From JBFMEX01 sp040752215 (GTDB taxonomy: Bacteria; Pseudomonadota; Alphaproteobacteria; Rhizobiales; Hyphomicrobiaceae), in NCBI GenBank assembly GCA_040752215.1, contig JBFMEX010000014.1:58060-122059 (forward strand): a stretch of 64,000 nt of DNA. Direction: 5' to 3'. The notes under the pieces were generated by a model, which saw only the letters and a list, made by a program, of their open reading frames with translations, was not told the DNA's origin and ran no database searches. The position numbers were made by a program, and so were the translations under genes. Position 1 is the stretch's first letter; the number at the start of each line of letters is the position of its first letter. Below are positions 27,010 through 37,342 of the stretch, one piece after another.

Positions 27010-27402
27010 TTGAAGTTCTCTGTGCTCGTGAACGAGGGGCCGTACACGCACCAAGCGTCAGACACGGCGCTCGCGTTCACCAAGGCCGCGCTGGAGAAGG
27101 GCCACGAGATCTTTCGTGTCTTCTTCTACCATGACGGCGTCAACAACGGTACCCGGCTGACCGTGCCACCGCAGGACGATCGCAATCTGCAGCAGATGTG
27201 GTCTGATCTCGGCGCCAAGTACAAGCTGGACCTCGTCGTCTGCATCGCCGCCGCGCAGCGCCGCGGCATCCTCGACGAGAACGAGGCCAAGCGGCAAGGC
27301 AAGGACGCCAACAACATTGCGCCGGGCTTCCGCATCTCTGGCCTCGGCCAGCTGATCGAGGCTGGCATCGAGGCCGATCGCCTCGTCGTGTTCGGAGACT
27401 GA
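27010..27402 (+). CDS. dsrE: Sulfur-relay protein DsrE
   Basis: A 130 aa DsrE/TusD-type sulfurtransferase of the DsrE2F2H2 hexamer, which hands sulfane sulfur to DsrC. The persulfide-carrying Cys is in DLVVCIAAAQRRG (about residue 78). The start codon is TTG at 27010 (MKFSVLVNEGPYTHQ), preceded by AGGCGGGA; no ATG is available near the conserved N-terminus. Confidence 0.92.
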   Translation: MKFSVLVNEGPYTHQASDTALAFTKAALEKGHEIFRVFFYHDGVNNGTRLTVPPQDDRNLQQMWSDLGAKYKLDLVVCIAAAQRRGILDENEAKRQGKDANNIAPGFRISGLGQLIEAGIEADRLVVFGD

Positions 27403-27409
27403 GGGCGGC

Positions 27410-27826
27410 ATGTCTGAAGGCAGCAAGAAGAAGAAGTTCCTCTACATCAATCGGCGCGCGCCGTACGGCTCGATCTACGCGCTCGAGTCGCTCGAGGTGG
27501 TGCTGATCGGCGCCGCGTTCGAGCAGGACGTGAGCCTCGCGTTCATCGATGATGGGGTCTACCAGCTGATGAAGGACCAGGACACCAAGGCCATCGGTAT
27601 GAAGAATTTCGCGCCGACCTACCGCGCGCTCGGCGACTACGGCGTCACCAAGGTGTTCGTCGAGAAGGAATCGCTCGACGAGCGCGGCCTCTCGGCCGAC
27701 GACCTCATGGAGCTCGTTTACGAGGACGAGAACGAGGACTACGCCGAGAAGCCGCTGCTGACGGTCGTTGATCGCAAGTCGCTCGCCGCCGTGATGGGCG
27801 AGCAGGACGTCGTGCTGAGCTTTTGA
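27410..27826 (+). CDS. dsrF: Sulfur-relay protein DsrF
   Basis: The 138 aa protein is the DsrF/TusC-type member of the hexamer (FLYINRRAPYGSIYALESLE; AFIDDGVYQLMKDQDT). DsrF has no known catalytic cysteine, and none is present here either. It lies 7 bases after dsrE with GAGGGCGGC as ribosome-binding site. Confidence 0.92.
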   Translation: MSEGSKKKKFLYINRRAPYGSIYALESLEVVLIGAAFEQDVSLAFIDDGVYQLMKDQDTKAIGMKNFAPTYRALGDYGVTKVFVEKESLDERGLSADDLMELVYEDENEDYAEKPLLTVVDRKSLAAVMGEQDVVLSF

Positions 27827-27840
27827 CGGGAGCGGAACTG

Positions 27841-28149
27841 ATGTCCACATTGCATACCGTCAACAAGTCGCCGTTCGAGCGCTCGACGTTCATGAGCTGC
27901 CTCGGCCACCTCCAGCCGGGCGACGCCGTGCTGATGATCGAGGATGGCGTCGTCGGCGCGCGCAAGGGCGGCGCTTTTGCCGGCGCGCTCGCCAGTGTGG
28001 CGGGAGCCTGCAAGCTATTCGTCCTCGGGCCCGATCTGGCGGCCCGGGGCCTCAAGGAATCCGACCTGATCGATGGCGTGACGGTCGTTGACTACGGCGG
28101 CTTCGTCGATCTGGCGGCGTCGCACGACCGGACCAATTCCTGGCTCTGA
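27841..28149 (+). CDS. dsrH: Sulfur-relay protein DsrH
   Basis: A 102 aa DsrH/TusB-type protein (MSTLHTVNKSPFERSTFMSC; GDAVLMIEDGVVGARKGGAF). The family's conserved Cys is seen in FMSCLGHLQPGD (about residue 20), and a second Cys is at CKLFVLGP. ATG 27841 follows GGGAGCGG. It completes the dsrEFH trio that, in this arrangement, is diagnostic for oxidative Dsr systems. Confidence 0.9.
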   Translation: MSTLHTVNKSPFERSTFMSCLGHLQPGDAVLMIEDGVVGARKGGAFAGALASVAGACKLFVLGPDLAARGLKESDLIDGVTVVDYGGFVDLAASHDRTNSWL

Positions 28150-28199
28150 GGAGCCGGAGCGAGTTCGACTACAAGCGTTCAAGGAGCAGGAGAACAAAC

Positions 28200-28532
28200 A
28201 TGAGCTACATGCTGCACGGCAATGCCTTCGAGCACGACGAGGAAGGCTACCTGAAGGACCTCAGCATCTGGAACAAGGAGCTCGCCGAGCTGATCGCGCA
28301 GAGCGAGAACATTCAGATGACCCCCGAGCACTGGGAGGTTGTCGACTTCCTGCGCGAGTACTACGAGGAGTACCAGATTGCCCCGGCGATCCGCATCCTC
28401 GTCAAAGAGATGAAGAAGAAGTTCGGCAACGATAGGGGCGACCAGAAGTACCTCTACTCGCTGTTCCCTTACGGCCCGGCCAAGCAGGCGTGCAAGATCG
28501 CCGGTCTGCCGAAGCCGACCGGTTGCGTCTGA
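28200..28532 (+). CDS. dsrC: DsrC sulfur-carrier protein (both redox cysteines)
   Basis: The 110 aa protein is the canonical DsrC, substrate carrier of DsrAB and DsrMK. The flexible C-terminal arm reads KQACKIAGLPKPTGCV, with Cys 98 and the penultimate Cys 109, the 11-residue spacing needed to form the trisulfide. The strong ribosome-binding site AAGGAGCAGGAG and its own flanking hairpin suggest high expression. Two divergent paralogues lie at the far end of the cluster. Confidence 0.95.
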   Translation: MSYMLHGNAFEHDEEGYLKDLSIWNKELAELIAQSENIQMTPEHWEVVDFLREYYEEYQIAPAIRILVKEMKKKFGNDRGDQKYLYSLFPYGPAKQACKIAGLPKPTGCV

Positions 28533-28566
28533 TTCCCGCACGGAATCGCGCAAGCATTCCTTGATC

Positions 28567-28581
28567 GGGCCCTTCGGGTCC
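28567..28581 (+). promoter_or_regulatory. Intercistronic hairpin after dsrC
   Basis: GGGCCC-TTC-GGGTCC forms a 6-bp stem (one G-T pair) with a 3-base loop between dsrC and dsrM. A smaller GGAAT/ATTCC stem precedes it. Without a T-run it may mark the 3' end of a more abundant dsrC message. Confidence 0.45.
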
Positions 28582-28609
28582 ACGTTTGACGAGTGAGGCG
28601 GGGCGGCGG

Positions 28610-29356
28610 ATGCTGACCACGGTGTACGCAGTGTTGTTCTACGTCGCGACGGCAACGCTCGTCGGCGGGCTCGGCATGCGCATCTGGCAGTATGCCAAGA
28701 CACCCGCTCCGCTGAAGATTCCGACCACGCCGGCGCCGACGACGCGCTCCGGCGTGGCGTTCCGCCTCGCGCGCGAGGTGGTGCTGTTCGAAAGCCTGTT
28801 CAAATCGAACAAGTGGATCTGGATATTCGGCTGGCTGTTCCACGCAGCGCTGTTGCTCGTGCTGGTCCGCCACCTGCGCTACTTCACCGATCCCGTTTGG
28901 ACGATTGTGAAGCTCGCGCAGCCGTTCGGCATCTATGCCGGGTTCGCGATGGTGGCCGGCCTGCTCGGCCTGTGGGCGCGGCGCATCGTCGTGCCACGCA
29001 TCCGCTACATCAGCGCGCCGTCCGACCACCTGATGCTGGCCCTGCTGGTCGGCATCGGCGTCTCCGGGTTGGTCATGAAGTATGTCGCCCACACCGACAT
29101 CGTCGCGCTGAAGGCGTTCTTCATCGGCCTGATGACGTTCAATATCCAGCCGCTGCCGGCCGACCCGGTGCTGCTCGTTCACCTCGGCCTGGTGGCGGCG
29201 CTGATGATCGTATTCCCGTTCTCGAAGCTCCTGCACGCGCCCGGCGTGTTCTTCAGCCCGAGCCGCAATCAGGTCGACGATCCGCGCGAGCGCCGCCATC
29301 TCGCGGCCTGGGCCCGCCGGCTCGAGGATCTGTCGGCGTCCGGCGGCAAGGGCTGA
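28610..29356 (+). CDS. dsrM: DsrM, membrane cytochrome b subunit
   Basis: This 248 aa integral membrane protein of the NarI-like family has five predicted helices (about 2-22, 76-96, 110-128, 148-168, 192-214). His residues in WLFHAALLLVLVRHLRY and elsewhere are likely heme b ligands. In DsrMKJOP it passes electrons between quinone and the DsrK iron-sulfur subunit. ATG 28610 follows GAGGCGG; a TTG at 28586 would add eight residues. Confidence 0.92.
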   Translation: MLTTVYAVLFYVATATLVGGLGMRIWQYAKTPAPLKIPTTPAPTTRSGVAFRLAREVVLFESLFKSNKWIWIFGWLFHAALLLVLVRHLRYFTDPVWTIVKLAQPFGIYAGFAMVAGLLGLWARRIVVPRIRYISAPSDHLMLALLVGIGVSGLVMKYVAHTDIVALKAFFIGLMTFNIQPLPADPVLLVHLGLVAALMIVFPFSKLLHAPGVFFSPSRNQVDDPRERRHLAAWARRLEDLSASGGKG

Positions 29357-29374
29357 GCGCGGAGGAGGCACGGC

Positions 29375-30913
<1,539 letters not shown>

Positions 30914-30969
30914 GAATTCGAAACAAGGTCGCCGGGACGCCCTCCGCCCCGGCTACTGGGAGAGCGATC

Positions 30970-32922
30970 ATGAACGAAGTCGTGAAGTCCACCAAGCACA
31001 CGTTCCGCAAGTTCAAGGGCGGCGACAGCATGTGGAACTGGGACGATCTCCAGGAGAAGATCTTCCAGGCCGACCACTCCTACAAGTGCCCGACCTACGT
31101 CCACCGCACGCCGCCGTGCCAGGGCAGCTGCCCCTCGGGTCACGAGATCCGAGGCTGGCTCGCCATTGCCCGCGGCATGGACAAGCCGCCGACGAAGGAC
31201 ATGGCGTGGCAGGAATACGCCTTCCAGCGCATGGTCGCCGCCAACCCGTTCCCCGCGATGATGGGCCGCGTCTGCCCGGCCCCGTGCGAGGACGGCTGCA
31301 ACCGCAACGAGGTCGACGATTTCGTCGGAATCAACGCGGTCGAGCACCACGTCGGCGACTGGGCGATCGACAACAAGTCGGCCCTGCCGAAGCCCGGGGT
31401 CGACACCGGCAAGCGGATCGCGATCATCGGTGCCGGCCCGGCCGGTCTCACCGCCGCCTACTTCTCGCGCCTCAACGGCCATGCCGTGACCCTTTTCGAG
31501 GCCAACGACGCTCTCGGCGGCATGATGCGCTACGGCATTCCCGGCTACCGCACGCCGCGCGAGAAGCTCGACGCGGAGATCGCCCGCATCACCGCGCTCG
31601 GCATCGAGCTGCGCCTCAACACCAAGGTCGGCGAGGACATCACGATCGAGCAGCTGGAGAAGGACTACGACGCGATCTTCTGGGCGGTCGGCGCGCAGAA
31701 GGGCCGCGGCCTGCCCGTCGCCGGCTGGGATGCCGAGAACTGCCTCTCCGGCGTCGAGTTCCTCGACGCGTTCAACAAGGGCTGGGTGTTCTCGACCGCC
31801 AAGCGCATCGTTGTCGTCGGCGGCGGCGACACCTCGATCGACGTCGCCTCGGTGGCGCGCCGCCTTGGCCACATCAAGACGCAGCATAGGAAGGACATCG
31901 CCGACCAGGGCGTCCTGGGCTTCGCCGCCCACGACGTCACCGGTACCATAGCGCGAGAGGGTGTCCGGGCGACGCTGACCTCGCTGTTCCCGATCGACAA
32001 GATGACCGCGGCCGAGCGCGAGCGTGAGGATGCGTTGCGCGAGGGCGTCGACATCAAGGGTGGCGTGATGCCGCTCGAGGTGCTGAAGGACGAGGCCGGC
32101 CGGGTGCGCGCGCTCAAGATGTGCGAGTGCACGATGAAGGGCATGGTGCCACAGGCTAAAGAGGGCACCGAGTTCGAGATCGAGTGCGACATGGTGATCT
32201 CGGCCATCGGCCAGATGGGCGATCTCTCTGGAGGTCTTGCCAGCCTCGACGGCGGCAAGGGCTTCATGAACATCGACCAGACGTTCAAGGTGAAGGGCAA
32301 GGAGAAGCACTTCGCCGGCGGCGACATCGTGCGTCCGCACTTGCTCACGACGGCCATTGGCCACGGGCGCATCGCCGCCGAGACCATGGACCACTATCTG
32401 GCCGGCTCGCCGGTGGACAAGCGGCCCAAGGTCGACGTGCATCACTTCAACCTGCTGAACGAGCTGCACCAGCGCGGCCTCGATCCGGTCGAGTACGACC
32501 ACCAGCAGAAGCGCGGCACCTCGGAGGGCAAGTTCGCGATTCACAACTATGAGGACCGCTCGACCACGCAGATCATCCCGCACTCGGAGCTGTTCAAGGG
32601 CCATTTCCCCTACGAGGCGCGCACGCAGCGTCACGAGATCCACATCGATGCCGACCGCGTGCTCGGGAACTTCGAGGAGCGCATCACACCGATCACCGAG
32701 GAGCAGGCCAAGCGGGAGGGCGAGCGCTGCATGAGCTGCGGCATGTGCTTCGAGTGCGACAACTGCGTGATCTTCTGCCCGCAGACCGCGGTCAAGCGGG
32801 TGCCGAAGAAGGACCGCGCGGTCGGCCGCTACGTCTATACCGACTACTCGATGTGCGTCGGCTGCCACATCTGCCAGGATGTGTGCCCGACCGGCTATAT
32901 CCAGATGGGCCTCGGCGAATAG
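30970..32922 (+). CDS. dsrL: DsrL, NAD(P)H:acceptor oxidoreductase (iron-sulfur flavoprotein)
   Basis: DsrL (650 aa) takes electrons from the DsrAB reaction and reduces NAD(P)+. The N-terminal GltD-like cluster region has PPCQGSCPSG and GRVCPAPCEDGCNRNE. The FAD site is IIGAGPAGLTAAYF (about 152) and the NAD(P) site VVVGGGDTSIDVAS (about 281). Family-specific C-terminal ferredoxin motifs follow: CMSCGMCFECDNC (about 587) and CVGCHICQDVCP (about 630). Length and architecture match the sulfur-oxidiser DsrL. The ATG at 30970 is chosen since the upstream open frame overlaps dsrK. Confidence 0.94.
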   Translation: MNEVVKSTKHTFRKFKGGDSMWNWDDLQEKIFQADHSYKCPTYVHRTPPCQGSCPSGHEIRGWLAIARGMDKPPTKDMAWQEYAFQRMVAANPFPAMMGRVCPAPCEDGCNRNEVDDFVGINAVEHHVGDWAIDNKSALPKPGVDTGKRIAIIGAGPAGLTAAYFSRLNGHAVTLFEANDALGGMMRYGIPGYRTPREKLDAEIARITALGIELRLNTKVGEDITIEQLEKDYDAIFWAVGAQKGRGLPVAGWDAENCLSGVEFLDAFNKGWVFSTAKRIVVVGGGDTSIDVASVARRLGHIKTQHRKDIADQGVLGFAAHDVTGTIAREGVRATLTSLFPIDKMTAAEREREDALREGVDIKGGVMPLEVLKDEAGRVRALKMCECTMKGMVPQAKEGTEFEIECDMVISAIGQMGDLSGGLASLDGGKGFMNIDQTFKVKGKEKHFAGGDIVRPHLLTTAIGHGRIAAETMDHYLAGSPVDKRPKVDVHHFNLLNELHQRGLDPVEYDHQQKRGTSEGKFAIHNYEDRSTTQIIPHSELFKGHFPYEARTQRHEIHIDADRVLGNFEERITPITEEQAKREGERCMSCGMCFECDNCVIFCPQTAVKRVPKKDRAVGRYVYTDYSMCVGCHICQDVCPTGYIQMGLGE

Positions 32923-32931
32923 GCAACAGGC

Positions 32932-33420
32932 ATGATGGCAACCCGCCGATATCTGCCGCTTCTGGCCGGCCTCGCGGTCGCGCTGCTGGCGCTCGTCGCC
33001 GGCGGCGGGGCGGGAAAGGCGGGTGAAGGGGTGCGCTCGACGATCGCGCCGGTGCCGGCCAAGGGCCGCGGCGACAAGTGCGTCGCCGACACGAGCTTCA
33101 TGCGCCGCTACCACATGTCGGTCTTGAGCCATCAGCGCGACGACACGGTCCACGACGGCATCCGCACCAAGCAGTTCAGCCTCAAGGAGTGCATCGACTG
33201 CCACCAAGTGAAGGGCGCCGACGGCAGAGCGGTGACGGTCGAGGACCCGAAGCACTTCTGCCGGACGTGCCACGACTATGCGGCGGTGAGCGTCGATTGC
33301 TTCGAGTGCCATGCCTCGCGCCCCGGCGAGCCGACCAAGACCGGCCGGGCGCCGCCCGCGCGCGGCTCGAGCGAGGCCGCGGCGCTCGCTCATTACCTTT
33401 CGAGGAGCCAGTCGAGATGA
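32932..33420 (+). CDS. dsrJ: DsrJ, triheme cytochrome c
   Basis: The 162 aa periplasmic protein has an uncleaved-type N-terminal hydrophobic segment (LPLLAGLAVALLALVAGGGA). Three CxxCH heme sites are present: CIDCH (about 87), CRTCH (about 111) and CFECH (about 123). The upstream Cys in GDKCVADTSFMRRYHM corresponds to the Cys that serves as an unusual distal heme ligand in Allochromatium DsrJ. The stop overlaps the dsrO start (ATGA). Confidence 0.93.
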   Translation: MMATRRYLPLLAGLAVALLALVAGGGAGKAGEGVRSTIAPVPAKGRGDKCVADTSFMRRYHMSVLSHQRDDTVHDGIRTKQFSLKECIDCHQVKGADGRAVTVEDPKHFCRTCHDYAAVSVDCFECHASRPGEPTKTGRAPPARGSSEAAALAHYLSRSQSR

Positions 33421-34208
33421 CTGCCGAGACGAAGGCCCCCGAGGATTTCCTGCACCCGACCCGCGAGGACGCGGTCGCCTCGCGGCGCGTGTTCCTCAAG
33501 GGCGCGGCGGCGGCGGCGGTGACCGTACTGGCGCCCGGCGTGACGCTGACCATGCTCGGCGCCGAGGAGGCCGTTGCGCGCCCGCTGGATCAGGCCGTCA
33601 CGGGCAAGACGCGCTGGGGCATGCTGATCGACGTCGCCAAGTGCTCGGACGGCTGCACCGCCTGCGTCACCGCCTGTTCCAAGGAGAACGGCTGGAGCAC
33701 CGCCAGTCTGACGCCGACCGACGCCCAGTGGATCCGCAAGGTATCGGTCAAGAACCCGAAGGACGGCTCCGGCTTCGCCGCCCCCGTCATGTGCCAGCAC
33801 TGCGCGCATCCGCCGTGCGTCGACGTCTGCCCGACGGGGGCCTCCTTCAAGCGCGCCGATGGCATCGTGCTGGTCGACAAGCACATCTGCATCGGCTGCC
33901 GCTACTGCATGATGGCGTGCCCTTACGGCGCCCGCTCGTTCGTGCACGAGCCGCTGATCGACCAGAAGGACTTCGCCCCGCGCGGCAAGGGGACCGTCGA
34001 GAGCTGCACCATGTGCGTGCATCGCGTCGACGCTGGCGGCAAGCCCGCTTGCGCGGAAGCCTGCGCCGACAGCGGCGGCGGCGCGATGCTGTTCGGCGAT
34101 CTCAACGATCCGGCGAGCGAGATCGCCAAGCGCGTCGCCACTTACCGCACGACGCGCCTGCGCGCCGACCTCGGCTGCGAGCCGGGCATCTATTATCGAA
34201 ATATCTAG
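33417..34208 (+). CDS. dsrO: DsrO, periplasmic ferredoxin-like iron-sulfur protein
   Basis: This 263 aa protein carries a Tat signal (ASRRVFLKGAAAAAVTVLAP) and four [4Fe-4S] motif sets: CSDGCTACVTAC (about 76), CQHCAHPPCVDVCP (about 125), CIGCRYCMMACP (about 158) and CTMCVHRVDAGGKPACAEAC (about 197). It is the NrfC-like periplasmic electron carrier between DsrJ and DsrP. The start at 33417 overlaps the dsrJ stop by four bases. Confidence 0.93.
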   Translation: MTAETKAPEDFLHPTREDAVASRRVFLKGAAAAAVTVLAPGVTLTMLGAEEAVARPLDQAVTGKTRWGMLIDVAKCSDGCTACVTACSKENGWSTASLTPTDAQWIRKVSVKNPKDGSGFAAPVMCQHCAHPPCVDVCPTGASFKRADGIVLVDKHICIGCRYCMMACPYGARSFVHEPLIDQKDFAPRGKGTVESCTMCVHRVDAGGKPACAEACADSGGGAMLFGDLNDPASEIAKRVATYRTTRLRADLGCEPGIYYRNI

Positions 34209-34246
34209 GAGGTCACCGCAAGAGCGGCCGGCTCCGGAGAGATGTG

Positions 34247-35497
34247 ATGGCAAAAATCGCCTTTCAGAAGCTCGAGGACCACAGCCCATTCTTCTGGGGG
34301 CTGCTCGGCCTGCATGCAGCGGTGATCGCGCTGGCGCTCGGTGCCGCCTACTACATGGAGCACCACGGCCACGTGGTCACCGGCATGAACAACCGGATCG
34401 TGTGGGGCCTGCCGCACGTGTTCGCGGTGTTCCTGATTGTCTCGGCCTCCGGCGCGCTCAATCTCGCCTCGGTGTCGTCGGTGTTCAACAAGCTCACCTA
34501 CAAGCCATACGCGCGTCTCTCCGGCATCCTCGCCATCGCTCTGCTGGTCGGCGGTCTCGCGGTGCTCGTGCTCGACCTCGGCCGTCCGGACCGGCTGATC
34601 GTTGCAATGACGACTTACAATTTCAAATCGATCTTCGCCTGGAACATCTATCTCTACACCGGCTTCATCGCCATCGTTGCCGCCTACCTATTTGCGATGA
34701 TGGATCGGCGCGCCTCGCAGAATGCGTCGCTGATCAAGGGCATGGGTTGGCTCGCGTTCGTGTGGCGCCTCGTGCTGACCACCGGCACCGGCTCGATCTT
34801 CGGCTTCCTGGTCGCCCGCGACACCATGAGCGGCGCGGTCATGGCGCCGCTGTTCATCGCCGCCTCGTTCCTATGGGGTCTCGCCTTCACCGTGCTCGTT
34901 CTCGTCACTGTCTGCAGGGCCATGCGCCAGCAGCTGATGACCGAGGAGATGGTGGCGACCGTCAAGAACCTGCTGTTCATCTTCGCGCTGGCGACGCTCT
35001 ATTTCACCGTCATCCAGCACATCACCAAGATCTACTGGGCGGAGCACCGCGACGCCGAGCGCTTCATGCTGCTCGAAGGCGGCATCTACACGACCCTGTT
35101 CTGGCTCGGCCAGATCCTGATCGGCACCCTGCTGCCGATGGCGCTGCTGACGTTCGCTGGCGAGAAGGACAGCCGCAATGTCATTGTCGTCGCCTCGGTT
35201 CTGTTCCTGATCGGCGGCCTCGCTTTCATGTACGTCACCATCATCGGCGGTCAGGCCTATCCGATGCGCCTCTTTCCCGGCATGATCGAGAGCAGCTCGT
35301 TCCTCGATGGTCAGGTGGCTCCCTATACCCCGACGCTGCCCGAGCTGCTGCTCGGCCTCGGCGGCATCTCGATCGCCATGCTGGCGACCGGCATTGCGCT
35401 CAAGCTGATGCCGTTCCTCCCGGTCGGGCCGCGCGCGGTCGCCGGGCAGACCTCGGCCCATGGGGCCGCCCACGGCGCGGCCGTTCCCGCCGAATAG
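34247..35497 (+). CDS. dsrP: DsrP, NrfD-like integral membrane subunit
   Basis: A 416 aa polytopic protein of the NrfD/PsrC family with about ten membrane helices, for example FFWGLLGLHAAVIALALGAA and LVGGLAVLVLDLG. It exchanges electrons between quinone and DsrO. ATG 34247 is used; in-frame alternatives are absent because the nearby ATG 34242 is out of frame and GTG 34244 adds one residue. A His/Ala-rich tail ends the protein. Confidence 0.92.
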   Translation: MAKIAFQKLEDHSPFFWGLLGLHAAVIALALGAAYYMEHHGHVVTGMNNRIVWGLPHVFAVFLIVSASGALNLASVSSVFNKLTYKPYARLSGILAIALLVGGLAVLVLDLGRPDRLIVAMTTYNFKSIFAWNIYLYTGFIAIVAAYLFAMMDRRASQNASLIKGMGWLAFVWRLVLTTGTGSIFGFLVARDTMSGAVMAPLFIAASFLWGLAFTVLVLVTVCRAMRQQLMTEEMVATVKNLLFIFALATLYFTVIQHITKIYWAEHRDAERFMLLEGGIYTTLFWLGQILIGTLLPMALLTFAGEKDSRNVIVVASVLFLIGGLAFMYVTIIGGQAYPMRLFPGMIESSSFLDGQVAPYTPTLPELLLGLGGISIAMLATGIALKLMPFLPVGPRAVAGQTSAHGAAHGAAVPAE

Positions 35498-35510
35498 CAG
35501 AGGGGCCGCG

Positions 35511-36917
35511 GTGTCGCGTTTTGTCGTATCTGCGGTGCACAAGTCGTCCGGCAAGACCACGGTCTCTGTCGGCCTCGCCGCCGCGCTCCGTGCTCGCGGC
35601 CACGCTGTGCAGACCTTCAAGAAGGGCCCCGACTACATCGATCCGCTGTGGCTCGCGCGGGCCAGCGACCGGCCCTGCTACAATCTCGACTTCCATACCC
35701 AGTCGCACGATGAGATCGTCGCCAGCGTCGCCGCGCGCGGTCCCGCCGGCGGCGTCGCCCTGATCGAGGGCAACATGGGCCTGCACGACGGTGTCGATCT
35801 CGAGGGGAGCGATTCGACAGCCGCGCTCGCGAAGCTGCTCGAGGCCCCGGTCGTGCTGGTCGTCGATGCCGAGGGCGTGACCCGCGGCGTGTCGCCGATC
35901 GTCAACGGCATGATCGCGTTCGACCCCGAGGTCCGCTTCGCAGGCGTGATCCTCAATCGGATCGCGACCGCTCGCCAGCAGGCCAAGCTTGTCGCGGCCA
36001 TCGAGCGCTACTCGGACGCGAGGATCCTCGGCTGCATCGGCCGCGACGCCGGCATGCAGGTGGTCGAGCGCCATCTCGGCCTGACGACTCCAGCCGAGGC
36101 CGGACGCAGCGACGACCGCATCGACCACCTTGCGCGTGTGATCGGGGCGAGCGTCGATCTCGACGCGCTGCTCGCTGCCGCCGGCGCTGTCGCGCCGCTG
36201 CCGTCGCCCGCGCCACTGCCTGCACCCTCCCGCGCCGATGTTCGAATTGCCGTCGCAATGGACAGCGCGTTCTGCTTCTACTACGCCGATGACCTGGAGG
36301 CGCTCGCGCGTGCCGGCGCCGAGCTCACCTATTTCAGCCCGTTGACCGCGCCCGCGCTGCCCGAGGCCGATGCGCTGTTCATCGGCGGCGGCTACCCCGA
36401 GACGCATATGCGCCAGCTCGAGGCCAACTCCGCGTTGCGCGCCGAGATCCGCCACGCTGCCGATGCCGGCCTGCCGATCTATGCCGAGTGCGGCGGCCTC
36501 ATGTATCTATCGCGAGCAATCGCCTGGCACGGCGAGCGGTGTGAAATGGTCGGTATCGTACCGGCCGAGACGCAGATGCACGATACGCCCCAGGGCCGCG
36601 GCCTCGTGCGGCTCGAGCCGACGGGGGAGGCCCCGTGGTCGGCTTCCGGCGGTGCAGATGGTTTCGTTCCCGCGCACGAGTTCCACCACGCGGCGTTGAC
36701 CGGCATCGACCCGGGCGCGCGCTTCGCCTATCGCGTCGCCCGCGGCTACGGTATCGATGGAGCCCACGACGGCATCGTCGTCGGCAATATGCTCGCCTCC
36801 TTCAGCCACATGCGCGATACCAGTCGCAATCGCTGGGCGGGGCGGTTCGTGGACTTCGTGAGAACGGCCCGGAGCGCGCGCCACGCCCGGTTGGTGAGAA
36901 GAGTTGCTGGGAGCTGA
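35511..36917 (+). CDS. dsrN: DsrN, siroheme amidase (CobB/CbiA-like glutamine amidotransferase)
   Basis: DsrN (468 aa) resembles cobyrinate a,c-diamide synthase and is proposed to turn siroheme into siro(heme)amide, the DsrAB cofactor. It has an ATP site at VVSAVHKSSGKTTVSVGLAA (about 5-24) and FKKGPDYIDPLWL. The C-terminal class I-type amidotransferase has its Cys in YAECGGLMYL (about 326) and a His in AHEFHHAAL. GTG 35511 is chosen from AGAGGGG upstream and the family N-terminus. It complements cysG, which supplies siroheme. Confidence 0.9.
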   Translation: MSRFVVSAVHKSSGKTTVSVGLAAALRARGHAVQTFKKGPDYIDPLWLARASDRPCYNLDFHTQSHDEIVASVAARGPAGGVALIEGNMGLHDGVDLEGSDSTAALAKLLEAPVVLVVDAEGVTRGVSPIVNGMIAFDPEVRFAGVILNRIATARQQAKLVAAIERYSDARILGCIGRDAGMQVVERHLGLTTPAEAGRSDDRIDHLARVIGASVDLDALLAAAGAVAPLPSPAPLPAPSRADVRIAVAMDSAFCFYYADDLEALARAGAELTYFSPLTAPALPEADALFIGGGYPETHMRQLEANSALRAEIRHAADAGLPIYAECGGLMYLSRAIAWHGERCEMVGIVPAETQMHDTPQGRGLVRLEPTGEAPWSASGGADGFVPAHEFHHAALTGIDPGARFAYRVARGYGIDGAHDGIVVGNMLASFSHMRDTSRNRWAGRFVDFVRTARSARHARLVRRVAGS

Positions 36918-36921
36918 CCGG

Positions 36922-37296
36922 ATGACATCGAAGAAGGACGAGATCATCGACTACATGCTGACGCAGGGCGGTATGCCGGGGCGCGATCCGCAGTTTCCCA
37001 ACGCACCGGACGGCTGGAGCCGCGCGGGCGCGGTTGCGATCGCCAACGCGGCCGGCATCGACCCGACCGAGGAGCACTGGGAGGTCGTGCGCGTGCTGCA
37101 GGGCGCCTACAAGGAGGATCCCGATCCCAAGGTCTCCATGCTGCACGATGCGCTCGCCGCCCGCTTCGCCAAGCTGGGTGGCATGAAGCACCTCTATCAG
37201 ATCCTGCCCGGCGGGCCGATCACGCAAGGCTGCAAGCTCGCCGGCCTCGAGCCGCCGCCCGGCTCCACCGACAAAGGCTTCGGCAGCGTCCGCTGA
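36922..37296 (+). CDS. DsrC-like protein keeping only the inner cysteine
   Basis: This 124 aa DsrC/TusE-family protein has an N-terminal extension and the family core EEHWEVVRVLQGAYKEDPD. At the C-terminal arm the inner cysteine is kept (ITQGCKLAGLEPP). The position 11 residues on, where the penultimate Cys should be, is Ser in a longer tail (PGSTDKGFGSVR). It therefore cannot form the DsrC disulfide or trisulfide within the arm. It begins 4 bases after dsrN, so it belongs to the dsr transcript. Possible roles are regulation or a partner for another thiol. Confidence 0.85.
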   Translation: MTSKKDEIIDYMLTQGGMPGRDPQFPNAPDGWSRAGAVAIANAAGIDPTEEHWEVVRVLQGAYKEDPDPKVSMLHDALAARFAKLGGMKHLYQILPGGPITQGCKLAGLEPPPGSTDKGFGSVR

Positions 37297-37342
37297 GCGG
37301 CGTTGCCGTTTCGACGTAGCGCAGAACTCAGGGAGAAACGAC

